From: Salipaludibacillus aurantiacus
GTDB lineage: Bacteria; Bacillota; Bacilli; Bacillales; Salisediminibacteriaceae
Direction: 5' to 3'
DNA length: 64,000 nt
Assembly (NCBI RefSeq): GCF_900111295.1
Contig: NZ_FOGT01000006.1
Coordinates: 124,001-188,000 of the forward strand
Position numbers and translations under genes: made by a program. The notes beneath the pieces were generated by a model that worked only from the letters and a program-made list of their open reading frames with translations, was not told the DNA's origin and did no database searches. Positions 26,116-34,789 of this stretch are shown here, piece by piece. Each line of letters begins with the position of its first letter. The first letter of the stretch is position 1.

Positions 26116-26895
26116 TTATTTATGCTGAAAAGTCGGCTTTCGTTTTTCTATGAAAGCCCGTACGCCTTCTTTTACATCTTCTGTTTGAAAAATATCCGCA
26201 AATAATCCTGCTTCCAGGTCAATTCCTTTATTTAACTCCACATCCAGTCCTTCATTTACCGCCTTCTTAATACGGGATAAAGATTGGAGCGAATAGCCGG
26301 TGATTTTCCCTGCCATTTTCATTGCTTCAGAGGCGCCTTCTCCCTTTGCTGTGACCTGGTTAACCAGGCCGATTTCCTTTGCCTCTTTTGCTGAAACAGG
26401 CTCTCCTGTATACATCATTTCCTTAGCCTTCGCTTTTCCTACGAGCCGTGGGAGTCTTTGCGTGCCCCCTCCCCCTGGGAATATCCCCAGTTTGACCTCT
26501 GGCAGCCCGATTTGTGCATGCTCCTCAGCGATACGTATATCGAATGTTAAGGCCAGTTCACAGCCGCCTCCCAGCGTCAGACCGTCAAGGACCACGATGG
26601 TTGGTTTAGGAAAGGAGTCAATCGCGTCTAAAACACGGTGCCCTTCCATAATAGAATCCTTGCTGTCTTCCCTTCCGATCATCTCGGGAAATTCTTTAAT
26701 GTCCGCTCCGGCCACAAACGCTTTTTCACCGGCACTTTTCAAAACAACTGCAACAGCTTCAGGATCATCTTTAAGAGCTTCGAAAGCTTCCCCAAGTTCT
26801 TTAAATACCTTTTTACTTAAGACATTCAGCGGTGGACGGTCAATTGTTAAGACGGCCACCCCGTTTGTTTTTTCCACGTGGATAAATTCGCTCAT
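26116..26895 (-). CDS. Enoyl-CoA hydratase
   Basis: 259 residues of the crotonase fold: AGADIKEF oxyanion segment, DGLTLGGGCELAL and the catalytic region IGLPEVKLGIFPGGGGTQRL with the expected Glu residues. It hydrates trans-2-enoyl-CoA in beta-oxidation. The gene follows the hydroxyacyl-CoA dehydrogenase gene by 30 bases on the same strand, forming an operon. AGAGGTG is seven bases before ATG. The 52-bp array begins right after its stop, so the array would be in the 3' end of this transcript unless terminated. Confidence 0.92.
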   Translation of the reverse strand: MSEFIHVEKTNGVAVLTIDRPPLNVLSKKVFKELGEAFEALKDDPEAVAVVLKSAGEKAFVAGADIKEFPEMIGREDSKDSIMEGHRVLDAIDSFPKPTIVVLDGLTLGGGCELALTFDIRIAEEHAQIGLPEVKLGIFPGGGGTQRLPRLVGKAKAKEMMYTGEPVSAKEAKEIGLVNQVTAKGEGASEAMKMAGKITGYSLQSLSRIKKAVNEGLDVELNKGIDLEAGLFADIFQTEDVKEGVRAFIEKRKPTFQHK

Positions 26896-26925
26896 AACTT
26901 TTCACCTCTTCTCAGATTAATAGCA

Positions 26926-27798
26926 TTATGCTTTGGCGTAGTCGTACCACCCTTTACCTGTTTTACGGCCCAGTGTTCCGGCCTCGACTTTTTCTTCTAT
27001 ACATCTGGCCGGCTTATCTTCCGGATCACCCGTTTCTGCGTAACGCTGCTGATTAACTAAATAAGCGACATCAATTCCTGAAAGGTCCATTAAAGCGAAA
27101 GGCCCGATCGGATGCTTTAACGCTTTTGTGCAAATCAGGTCTATGTCTTCAAAATCCGCGTAACCCTCTTCATAAAGGTTTACCGCTTCTTTCGATAAAG
27201 CTCCGAGAATACGGTTGGCGATAAAACCGGAAATTTCTTTATTGATCAGAACGGCTGTCCGGTTGATTTTTTCACAGAGATCCATTGTGATCTGGGCTGT
27301 TTCGTCAGATGTATGCTCTCCTTTAACAACTTCTACGCAGTCCATGACAAGAGGCGGGAAAAAGAAATGCATATTACATACCTTGTCCGGCCTTTCTGTT
27401 TCGTCAGCAATTAATGAACTTACAATTGTAGAACTGTTAGTGGCGATAATAGTGTGCGGCGGGGCAAATTTGTCAACCTCGGCAAACACCTGTCTTTTTA
27501 CATCCAGTTTTTCGACGACTGCTTCAACTACAAAATCAGCGTGAAGGACAGCTTCTTTCAGGCTGGTTGTAAAAGTCAGCCTTGAAAACGAGGCGTCTTT
27601 TTCGGATTCGGAAATCTTTCCTTTTTTCACCCATTTATCCATTTGAAACGCTAACGCTTCCTGAGCTTTATTTAAAGCCTCTTCGTTCACATCCTGTATT
27701 ACCGTCTGATAGCCTCCCAACGCGAACAGCATGCCGATTTGATGACCCATAGACCCTGCCCCAGCAACCGTAACCTGCTTTATGTCTTCAATCCTCAT
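26926..27798 (-). CDS. 3-hydroxyacyl-CoA (3-hydroxybutyryl-CoA) dehydrogenase
   Basis: 290 residues. N-terminal NAD loop VAGAGSMGHQIGMLFA, catalytic segment MHFFFPPLVMDCVEV with the HxFxP pattern, and the C-terminal helical domain ending GRKTGKGWYDY. It oxidises L-3-hydroxyacyl-CoA. The gene is first in a two-gene operon with enoyl-CoA hydratase. A TetR-type dyad at 27844-27857 lies 46 bases upstream of its start. No thiolase is present in the window. Confidence 0.92.
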   Translation of the reverse strand: MRIEDIKQVTVAGAGSMGHQIGMLFALGGYQTVIQDVNEEALNKAQEALAFQMDKWVKKGKISESEKDASFSRLTFTTSLKEAVLHADFVVEAVVEKLDVKRQVFAEVDKFAPPHTIIATNSSTIVSSLIADETERPDKVCNMHFFFPPLVMDCVEVVKGEHTSDETAQITMDLCEKINRTAVLINKEISGFIANRILGALSKEAVNLYEEGYADFEDIDLICTKALKHPIGPFALMDLSGIDVAYLVNQQRYAETGDPEDKPARCIEEKVEAGTLGRKTGKGWYDYAKA

Positions 27799-27843
27799 TC
27801 CTATCTCTCCCTTTCAGTTAGTTATGGACTTCCTCTACCAGAT

Positions 27844-27857
27844 GACTGACCGGTTAG
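27844..27857. promoter_or_regulatory. TetR-type operator, site 2 (ACTGACCGGTTAGT)
   Basis: ACTGACCGGTTAGT differs from the perfect palindrome at 30620-30633 by one base and shares the following ATG. It lies upstream of the hydroxyacyl-CoA dehydrogenase gene and close to the tetR gene. Confidence 0.75.
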
Positions 27858-27929
27858 TATGTTAAAGTTATAAGTATTCTGCCAATTCACCTTTTAAATT
27901 TAAAGAAGTGAAGTTTCCATTCAGGTGAC

Positions 27930-28496
27930 TTACTTTGTATGAATGCCGTTTAAGAAAATCTCCAAATATATTTCAGCTATTTCGTAATCGGGCACCGGTC
28001 CATTCGGGTTAAACCACTGATAGCTCCAGTTGCACGCGCCTAACACAGCAAACGTGACAATATCTGAGCGCAGATCGCTTCTGAACTCTCCCTTAGACAT
28101 CCCTTCTTCGATCATCGCTTTAAGCTGGTCAAAGAATTGGTCCCGTTTCGGAATAATTTCCTCCAGATGCTTGTCACTTAAATGGCGCATTTCCCTGAAG
28201 AAAACCCGAGCACTGGCGCCTTGCGTTTCTATACTTTTTAACAGCATATACACGATATCAAACAATTTTGTCCGGCTGTCTTTGCCGGTATCCTCGATAA
28301 TTTTCTTCTGATGCTCAACAATATCGCTGATATAACGGAGGTGGATATCCATCAGAAGCTCTTCTTTACTTTTAAAATAGTAATAAAATGTTCCTTTGGT
28401 CACCCCCAGGACATCAACAATATCCTGTATTGACGTTTCGCTGAAACCTTTCTTTTCAAACAATCCAATGCTTTTTGCTAAAATTTTTTCTTTCAC
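27930..28496 (-). CDS. TetR/AcrR-family regulator of the fatty-acid genes
   Basis: 188 residues from the preferred start. The N-terminal TetR DNA-binding domain contains ALF-type SIGLFEKKGFSETSIQDIVD and VTKGTFYYYFKSKEELL. The C-terminal ligand domain is consistent with acyl-CoA-responsive regulators. Two matching dyads (27844, 30620) in front of the flanking beta-oxidation genes make it the likely repressor; this link is inference from position. The frame opens at ATG 28514, but GTG 28496 has AAAGGGA upstream while the ATG has no clear site. Confidence 0.87.
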   Translation of the reverse strand: MKEKILAKSIGLFEKKGFSETSIQDIVDVLGVTKGTFYYYFKSKEELLMDIHLRYISDIVEHQKKIIEDTGKDSRTKLFDIVYMLLKSIETQGASARVFFREMRHLSDKHLEEIIPKRDQFFDQLKAMIEEGMSKGEFRSDLRSDIVTFAVLGACNWSYQWFNPNGPVPDYEIAEIYLEIFLNGIHTK

Positions 28497-28557
28497 TGTA
28501 ATAATCCCTTTCATGTCTGCTATTTTTCACACATTATAGCATAAACAGGGTGACTCC

Positions 28558-29334
28558 TTACGTAAAGGCGTGGGTCCCGCCGTCAACTATAAGCGTGTCG
28601 CCTGTGACAAAATCAGAGGCTTTGGATGCAAGGAAGAGAGCCGCACCTTTTAAATCATCTTCGCTGCCAAAACGGTTTAAAGGCGTACGTCCTAGTATGG
28701 CATCTCCGCCTTGTTCCAGCACTACCTTGGACATTTTTGTCGGGAAAAAGCCCGGTGCAATAGCATTAACATTGATATTATACTGGCCCCATTTGACTGC
28801 CAGGTCTTTAGTTAATGTCATGACTGCCCCTTTACTTGTATTGTAGCCGATCGTATCCATCACCTTCGGGTCGGTGCCTCCCAAACCTGCCACAGACGAA
28901 ATATTAATAATTTTCCCTGACTTTTGTTTAATCATTTCCCTTCCGGCAGCCTGCGACATTAAAAATGTTCCAGTGACATTGACATCTATCACTTTTTTCC
29001 ATGCCTCAGCCGGCATTTCTTCAGCAGGCGCCCCCCATGTGGCTCCGCTGTTATTAACGAGAATATCAATTTTTCCAAATGTGCCGAGTGTTTTCTCAAT
29101 CACCTGCTGCACATCTTCTGAATTGGTAATGTCACATTTTAAAGCTAATGTTTCCACTCCATTTTCCTGCAATTGGGCGCTTACGGCCTCGCACGCTTCA
29201 ACCTTCCGTGAGCAAAGAACGATATTGGCTCCTGCCTCAGCAAAGGCCTTTGCTATCTGTTCTCCCAGCCCTCTGCCTCCTCCGGTGATAATGGCGGTTT
29301 TCCCTTGTAAATTAAACAGTTCTTTAACATGCAT
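28558..29334 (-). CDS. SDR-family oxidoreductase (3-oxoacyl-ACP/CoA reductase-like)
   Basis: 258 residues with TGGGRGLGEQ cofactor loop, NNSGATWG, catalytic Ser in INISSVAG, and Tyr/Lys in IGYNTSKGA; the end VTGDTLIVDGG is typical of FabG-like SDRs. ATG 29334 is chosen because GGAGGAAG lies ten bases upstream and falls inside the longer frame that begins at 29352. It follows the acyl-CoA dehydrogenase gene closely, so it probably acts on acyl-CoA intermediates; substrate is not proven. Confidence 0.87.
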   Translation of the reverse strand: MHVKELFNLQGKTAIITGGGRGLGEQIAKAFAEAGANIVLCSRKVEACEAVSAQLQENGVETLALKCDITNSEDVQQVIEKTLGTFGKIDILVNNSGATWGAPAEEMPAEAWKKVIDVNVTGTFLMSQAAGREMIKQKSGKIINISSVAGLGGTDPKVMDTIGYNTSKGAVMTLTKDLAVKWGQYNINVNAIAPGFFPTKMSKVVLEQGGDAILGRTPLNRFGSEDDLKGAALFLASKASDFVTGDTLIVDGGTHAFT

Positions 29335-29357
29335 CGTTATCTTCCTCCACATTCAAA

Positions 29358-30566
29358 TTAAGAATAGTGACTGAGCTCCAGTTTGGCTACCGACCGCCGA
29401 TGGACTTCATCCGGCCCGTCGGCGATCCTTAACGTCCGGGCATTGGCCCAATGGTGGGCTAAAGGGAAATCATTACTAACACCTGCACCCCCAAATGCCT
29501 GGATCGCCCTGTCAATGACCCTGAGTGCCATACTTGGGGCCACAACTTTTATCATTGCGATTTCCTTTTTAGCCACTTTATTGCCGACCGTATCCATCAT
29601 GTAAGCAGCCTTTAAAGTCAGTAGCCGTGCCTGTTCAATGTCAATGCGCGATTCAGCAATCCATTCACGGATGACACCCTGGTCAGCGAGAGGCTTCCGG
29701 AAAGCGACTCTGTCCTTTACTCTTCTGCACATTTCCTCCAACGCCCGCTCCGCTGAACCTATCAGACGCATACAATGGTGGATCCGTCCCGGCCCGAGCC
29801 TTCCCTGAGCTATGGCAAATCCTTTCCCTTCCCCCCACAGAATATTAGAGGCCGGCACCCGCACATTGTCATAGTCAATTTCTGCATGACCGTGGGGAGC
29901 ATGATTGTAGCCGAACACTGGAAGGTTACGTTTGATCGTCACCCCCGGTGTATCCAGCGGGACCAAAATCATCGACTGCTGCTCATAGCGGTTGGCATCT
30001 GGATTCGTTTTCCCCATAAAAATGGCTATCTTGCAACGGGGATCTCCCCCTCCGGACGACCACCATTTCCGGCCGTTAATGACATACTCGTCACCGTCTC
30101 TTTCAATACTTGCCCCGATGTTAGTCGCATCAGAGGAAGCTGTGTCCGGTTCCGTCATCGAAAAACACGACCTTATTTCCCCATTTAAAAGAGGAAGCAG
30201 CCACTTTCTTTTTTGTTCTTCTGAACCGTAACGGACAAGAACTTCCATGTTCCCTGTATCAGGTGCATTGCAATTAAACACTTCAGGCCCAATAACAGAC
30301 CTTCCCATAATTTCACAAAGAGGCGCGTATTCCACATTGGACAACCCTTGTCCATAGTCGCTGTCAGGCAAAAATAAATTCCAGAGCCCTTCTTCTTTTG
30401 CTTTTATTTTCATTTCTTCCATGACCGGTGGTATCCGGGCCCACGGATCTGACTGATTTTCTACAAACTCTTCATAAGCTCGTTCATTTGGATAAACATT
30501 TCTTTCCATAAATCCAGTCAGCTGTTCCTGGAGCCGCTTCACCTTATCCGAGTAATCAAAATTCAA
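29358..30566 (-). CDS. Acyl-CoA dehydrogenase (second type, about 400 residues)
   Basis: 402 residues with [18 protein letters not shown] and the C-terminal [16 protein letters not shown], a motif of the acyl-CoA dehydrogenases that pair with APH-type kinases (ACAD10/11 branch). It differs from the FadE-type enzyme at 21941. The start is TTG 30566 downstream of GGAGGGG. It is first in an operon with the SDR gene and has the best TetR-type dyad of the window 53 bases upstream. Confidence 0.9.
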   Translation of the reverse strand: MNFDYSDKVKRLQEQLTGFMERNVYPNERAYEEFVENQSDPWARIPPVMEEMKIKAKEEGLWNLFLPDSDYGQGLSNVEYAPLCEIMGRSVIGPEVFNCNAPDTGNMEVLVRYGSEEQKRKWLLPLLNGEIRSCFSMTEPDTASSDATNIGASIERDGDEYVINGRKWWSSGGGDPRCKIAIFMGKTNPDANRYEQQSMILVPLDTPGVTIKRNLPVFGYNHAPHGHAEIDYDNVRVPASNILWGEGKGFAIAQGRLGPGRIHHCMRLIGSAERALEEMCRRVKDRVAFRKPLADQGVIREWIAESRIDIEQARLLTLKAAYMMDTVGNKVAKKEIAMIKVVAPSMALRVIDRAIQAFGGAGVSNDFPLAHHWANARTLRIADGPDEVHRRSVAKLELSHYS

Positions 30567-30619
30567 ATTCCTTCACCCCTCCCAGTATAAACACTTGTAT
30601 AGACGTAACCAGTCTATAA

Positions 30620-30633
30620 ACTGACCGGTCAGT
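30620..30633. promoter_or_regulatory. TetR-type operator, site 1 (ACTGACCGGTCAGT)
   Basis: A perfect 14-bp palindrome, ACTGACCGGTCAGT, followed by ATG as at the second site. It lies in the promoter region of the acyl-CoA dehydrogenase operon; the likely binder is the TetR protein of 27930-28496. Confidence 0.8.
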
Positions 30634-30710
30634 ATGTAAGTTTAATATACTCTTAATTTTCAGTTTTTTCAACCCTTAGTAAAATTTCCAGGACCGGTTT
30701 GGAATAATTT

Positions 30711-30739
30711 AAAAAACCCGGATTCTGTAAGAATCCGGG
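30711..30739 (-). terminator. Terminator of the GH16 glucanase gene
   Basis: Stem CCCGGATTCT / AGAATCCGGG with a three-base loop, and a run of A on the left (T on the minus strand), 40 bases after the stop. Confidence 0.9.
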
Positions 30740-30778
30740 CGGGCAAGGTTTTCCAAACGTTTAAGGTCAAACCTCACA

Positions 30779-33346
30779 TTATTCAGTTTCTTTTAGCTGG
30801 CCCATAATCTTTTCTGCATGTTCTGTTAAATCTAATTTTGCCTCGTCTTCCACATGCCGCTTATTCGGTCCGCGGTTTAAGTGCTTAAGATAATTATCCA
30901 TAAACTTAGCTGCCTGCTCATATCTGCCGGCACTCTCGTGATGCTGTGCCTGGCGCAATGTATTTTCGAGCTGGTTGACTAATGGGCCGCGGACATCTCC
31001 TGATTCCACATACTCATTCATCACTTTTTCCAGTTCCTCTAACATCTCAGCAGCCGTAAGAGGTTCTTCTGATTCTTCCTCTTCAACCACTTCCACAAGT
31101 CTTACATTATCAATGAAAATATCATATGGAACGTCCAGCTGAGGGTCATTTTCTCCTCTGCCCAACCCGAACATAATGTGATAATCTCCATCTTCCTTCA
31201 CATTAAGGTAACCTGTGTAGGTTTCCATAGTGTCGCCGACTTCAAAATCCAGAATACCAGACTCTGAACCAACTAATTCAACCCGTACCGTGCGCTCTTG
31301 TTCAGACTTCATGTCAAATTCCACTTTGTACGTCCCGCTTGGCACCGTCACATCCTGCATCAGCTGCATGTGCCACCATGCCCAGCCTACTTGGCGGACT
31401 GTCGCTTTTAACACCTCATTCTCAATTGAGAAATCTGCTAAGCCTGCATTTCGATCATACTTACCCATGTTGAAAATGTTCCATACGAGACGATTATTTT
31501 CATCACCGAACTCAGTAGTTGTTTCGAATGTGCCATCTTCAATTAAGTTGTCCCCAACTTCTACCCAGTTCTTCGTTTCATCTACCGGTGGTGTTTCGCC
31601 GTCACCCGGCTCGTCCCCATCACCTGGGTCAATCCATTCACCTGGCGGCGGATGTTCTGCGTCTGCATCTTCATACACGCGAACATACTCCACTTCCACT
31701 CGTCCAGGAAACTCTGTTGTTTCGTCAGGCTCGCCGCCGTACCAGCCGCCAACTGCCAAATTCAGAATCATGAAGAACTCCTGATCAAATGGTGCTGGAT
31801 ATTCTCCATACTTTGTTCCCCACTCCGTTTTTGTGGAATACAATTCATCATTCACATACCAGCGGATTTCACCTGGCTCCCACTCAATCGCGTATTCATT
31901 GAAATCAGTCGTAGACTGGCCTTCAGGGAAGTAGTAATCTTTCGCGCTGTAAGTGTTGTTCGGCCAAAGGTCTCCATAATGGATTGCTGCCCCTACTTTA
32001 TTCGTTTCAGAGCCTCTGTTCTCCATAATGTCGATTTCACCAGAAGCTGCCCAGCCGCCGTAAACGTCATCCTGAGGCATCATCCAGAATGCCGGCCAGT
32101 AGCCTTGTCCTTCTGGAAGCTTCATGCTCGCTTCAAACCGACCGTATGCCTGGCTGAATGATTCATCTGTCAGAACTTTACCAGATGTATAGTCATATTC
32201 ACCATGCTCGTCACTTACTGTTTCTTCACGTGCTTCAAGAATAAGGCGGCCGTCTTCTACCCAAACGTTATCTTCCTGATAGGATTGGGATTCGTTGTTG
32301 CCCCAGCCTTCAATCCATTCGTCACCAGAGTAAAAACCATTTCCAATATCAATTCGCCATTTATCCAAATCAAGTTCATCGCCATCAAACTCATCGTTCC
32401 AAGTCATTTGCCAGTTGATCTCACCTGGTTCTGCCGGGTCAGACGGTTCACCTGGCGGCGGGTGTTCAGCGTCTGCATCTTCATACACGCGTACATATTC
32501 CACTTCCACCTGTCCAGGAAATTCTGTTGTTTCATCAGGCTCGCCGCCGTACCAGCCGCCAACTGCCAAATTCAGGATCATATGAAACTCCTGGTCAAAT
32601 GGTGCAGGGTATTCCCCATTTGCAGTTCCCCACTCAGTTTTCGTGGAATACAATTCATCATTTACATACCAGCGAATTTCACCTGGCTCCCACTCAATCG
32701 CGTATTCATTGAAATCAGTCGTAGACTGTCCTTCTGGGAACACATAAACTTCTTCACTGTACGTGTTATTAGGCCATAAATCGCCGTAATGGATTGCTGC
32801 TCCAACTTTGTTTGTTTCAGAGCCTCTGTTCTCCATAATGTCAATTTCACCTGAAGCTGCCCAGCCGCCGTAAACGTCATCCTGAGGCATCATCCAGAAT
32901 GCCGGCCAGTAGCCTTGTCCTTCTGGAAGCTTCATGCTCGCTTCAAATCGCCCGTACGCCTGGCTGAATGACTCATCCGTGAGGACTTTTCCAGATGTGT
33001 AGTCGTATTCGCCGTGCTCATCACTAACCGTTTCTTCACGTGCTTCAAGAATAAGGCGGCCGTCTTCTACCCGGACGTTATCTTCCTGGTACGATTGTAA
33101 TTCGTTATTCCCCCAGCCCTCTATCCATTCGCCTTCGTTATAGAAACCATTTCCGATATCAATACGCCATTTGGAAGTATCGAGTTCATCGCCTTCAAAC
33201 TCATCGTTCCAAGTCATTTGCCAGTTAGGTTCTGAATTTTCCGGCTCATTGCTATTTCCATTTTTTTCACTTGCACTGACAAACATGCTGACATTAGGAA
33301 TCATTAACAGAAAGATTAAAAAAGAACTAAAAACTTTTAATTTCAT
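30779..33346 (-). CDS. Secreted endo-beta-1,3-glucanase with two GH16 domains, CBM and FIMAH-like tail
   Basis: 855 residues. Signal peptide (1-26); GH16 domain 1 (about 41-293) and domain 2 (about 311-563), each with the catalytic motif GEIDIMEN (E167/D169/E172 and E437/D439/E442); acidic Pro linker; a CBM4/9-like jelly-roll module (about 597-753); and an all-helical tail (about 763-850) resembling FIMAH domains. The two GH16 domains are offset by exactly 270 residues (810 bp) and nearly identical, also at DNA level, so the duplication is recent or kept uniform by gene conversion. Laminarinase-like activity on beta-1,3-glucan is expected. AGAGGGGA precedes ATG; LacI-type operators lie upstream. 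Confidence 0.92.
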   Translation of the reverse strand: MKLKVFSSFLIFLLMIPNVSMFVSASEKNGNSNEPENSEPNWQMTWNDEFEGDELDTSKWRIDIGNGFYNEGEWIEGWGNNELQSYQEDNVRVEDGRLILEAREETVSDEHGEYDYTSGKVLTDESFSQAYGRFEASMKLPEGQGYWPAFWMMPQDDVYGGWAASGEIDIMENRGSETNKVGAAIHYGDLWPNNTYSEEVYVFPEGQSTTDFNEYAIEWEPGEIRWYVNDELYSTKTEWGTANGEYPAPFDQEFHMILNLAVGGWYGGEPDETTEFPGQVEVEYVRVYEDADAEHPPPGEPSDPAEPGEINWQMTWNDEFDGDELDLDKWRIDIGNGFYSGDEWIEGWGNNESQSYQEDNVWVEDGRLILEAREETVSDEHGEYDYTSGKVLTDESFSQAYGRFEASMKLPEGQGYWPAFWMMPQDDVYGGWAASGEIDIMENRGSETNKVGAAIHYGDLWPNNTYSAKDYYFPEGQSTTDFNEYAIEWEPGEIRWYVNDELYSTKTEWGTKYGEYPAPFDQEFFMILNLAVGGWYGGEPDETTEFPGRVEVEYVRVYEDADAEHPPPGEWIDPGDGDEPGDGETPPVDETKNWVEVGDNLIEDGTFETTTEFGDENNRLVWNIFNMGKYDRNAGLADFSIENEVLKATVRQVGWAWWHMQLMQDVTVPSGTYKVEFDMKSEQERTVRVELVGSESGILDFEVGDTMETYTGYLNVKEDGDYHIMFGLGRGENDPQLDVPYDIFIDNVRLVEVVEEEESEEPLTAAEMLEELEKVMNEYVESGDVRGPLVNQLENTLRQAQHHESAGRYEQAAKFMDNYLKHLNRGPNKRHVEDEAKLDLTEHAEKIMGQLKETE

Positions 33347-33435
33347 TTTAAATCCCCTCTCATTTTTGGTAATTACCTTTTACAATCGCCTCACTGTTTG
33401 GCAGAAGATCCACCTCCTTTTAAAAATAAAATGAC

Positions 33436-33449
33436 CGAAAACGCTTTCG
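33436..33449. promoter_or_regulatory. LacI-type operator O1
   Basis: CGAAAACGCTTTCG, a near-perfect dyad about 90 bases upstream of the glucanase start. Same pattern as the sites at 33532 and 34608. A CcpA cre site would look similar, so dual use is possible. Confidence 0.75.
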
Positions 33450-33531
33450 ATTTATCAGATAAATTAAAGCAGACCTTAAAACACAATCTACTTTTTACTA
33501 ATTTTTTTATAAATTTGAAAACCACAATTGA

Positions 33532-33545
33532 CGAAACCGCTTTCG
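33532..33545. promoter_or_regulatory. LacI-type operator O2
   Basis: CGAAACCGCTTTCG, 96 bases from O1 in the interval between the lacI-type gene and the glucanase gene; the spacing would permit looping. Confidence 0.72.
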
Positions 33546-33579
33546 AAATAGTTAAAAAGGTAAGAATCTACTTACGACC

Positions 33580-34587
33580 TTAATTAACAGACTTAGTAGA
33601 TTCCCTTTTAATCAACTCAATTGGAACAATACATGTTGAAGGTTCAGACTTATTATCAATTCCCTGCAATAATACTTCAGCCGCTTTTTCGCCAATTTTA
33701 TCCATGTCCTGTTTAATGGTAGTTAGGAAAGGCGTAATTTCACCAGCTAATTCAATATCATCAAAGCCGATTACACTGAAATCTTCCGGCACCTTTAATC
33801 CTGCTTCTCTAATCGCTTTCATGGCACCAAATGCCATATTATCGCCAGCTGCAAATACAGCTGTCGGCCTGTCTTTCATTTGCAGCAGCTTTCTCATTGC
33901 ATTATAACCGCCTTCAGCAGAGAAAAGCCCGCCATCAACCACAAATCGCTTATGAATGTCCAAGCCATGGTTTTTCATAGCACTCTTAAAGCCTTTTAAT
34001 CTCTCAAGTCCCACAAAGGTTTTCGGATGCCCTGCGATGTGGGCGATTTTCCGATGGCCTAATGAATACAAATGATCGATAGCTAATTCACAGCCATGAA
34101 GGTTATCACTGTAAACGACATTCGATTTTGTACTATGTAAATCAATAATGACATTCGGTAAAGTGGAAGCAATTATTTTTTCCACTTCTGAGTCATCATA
34201 GTTTGAACTCACCACTGCGATGCCATCTACACCCCTGTGGAGCGCATGATCGAGGTAACTCATTTTTACCCCGCCCACATTACGGTTTAAAAAAATTAAA
34301 TCATAACCTTTCTTTTCAACACTTTTTTTAAACCCTTCAATGACTGAATTAAAAAAAGGATGCTTCATGCCTATTCCGAGATCTTCAACAAAAATAATGC
34401 CTAGAGCCCAGGATTTCTTTGTAGATAGTGTACGCGCAACCGAGTTTGGATAATAGTGCATTTCCTCAACTGCTTCAAGTATTAATTTTTTGGTTTTCTC
34501 ACTGACATCTGAATAATTGTTTAACGCTCTTGAGACCGTAGTGATGGAAAAACCTGTTTTTTTAGCAATGTCATAGATTGTCGTCAT
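33580..34587 (-). CDS. LacI-family transcriptional regulator of the glucanase
   Basis: 335 residues from the preferred start. The helix-turn-helix TIYDIAKKTGFSITTVSRAL with hinge helix is followed by a periplasmic-binding-type effector domain with GVDGIAVVSSN and VIGFDDIELA. Because LacI proteins start right at the HTH, ATG 34587 is chosen over the frame opening at 34653; ribosome binding is weak at either. It lies directly upstream of the glucanase gene on the same strand, and three matching dyads flank the pair, one before its own start, suggesting autorepression. The inducer is probably a beta-glucan oligosaccharide (inference). Confidence 0.88.
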   Translation of the reverse strand: MTTIYDIAKKTGFSITTVSRALNNYSDVSEKTKKLILEAVEEMHYYPNSVARTLSTKKSWALGIIFVEDLGIGMKHPFFNSVIEGFKKSVEKKGYDLIFLNRNVGGVKMSYLDHALHRGVDGIAVVSSNYDDSEVEKIIASTLPNVIIDLHSTKSNVVYSDNLHGCELAIDHLYSLGHRKIAHIAGHPKTFVGLERLKGFKSAMKNHGLDIHKRFVVDGGLFSAEGGYNAMRKLLQMKDRPTAVFAAGDNMAFGAMKAIREAGLKVPEDFSVIGFDDIELAGEITPFLTTIKQDMDKIGEKAAEVLLQGIDNKSEPSTCIVPIELIKRESTKSVN

Positions 34588-34607
34588 TAGATTAATCTTC
34601 ACATCCT

Positions 34608-34621
34608 CGAAAGCGCTTTCG
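34608..34621. promoter_or_regulatory. LacI-type operator O3 (autoregulatory)
   Basis: CGAAAGCGCTTTCG is a perfect 14-bp palindrome 21 bases upstream of the preferred lacI-type start codon. Confidence 0.8.
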
Positions 34622-34716
34622 TCAAATATACTGATAATTTTAAAAAAAGTCAACCATTTTATGAAAAATAATGTAAATAAATCTTTATTTAACCAGGCTA
34701 TTTGAAACCATTAAAA

Positions 34717-34742
34717 CGCCCGGATATAAGCTTATCCGGGCG
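34717..34742 (-). terminator. Terminator of the BASS transporter gene
   Basis: Stem CGCCCGGATA / TATCCGGGCG with a six-base loop; AAAA on the left gives U on the minus-strand transcript. Confidence 0.75.
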
Positions 34743-34789
34743 CAAAAAGTGACTATCTTTATGCTTCTGCTAAAGGTTTGTGCTGATTT

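Noticed and set aside
31230-32779. Several plus-strand frames of 60-190 codons opposite the glucanase
   Set aside because: They are antisense shadows caused by codon bias in the duplicated GH16 gene; no ribosome sites or homology are seen.
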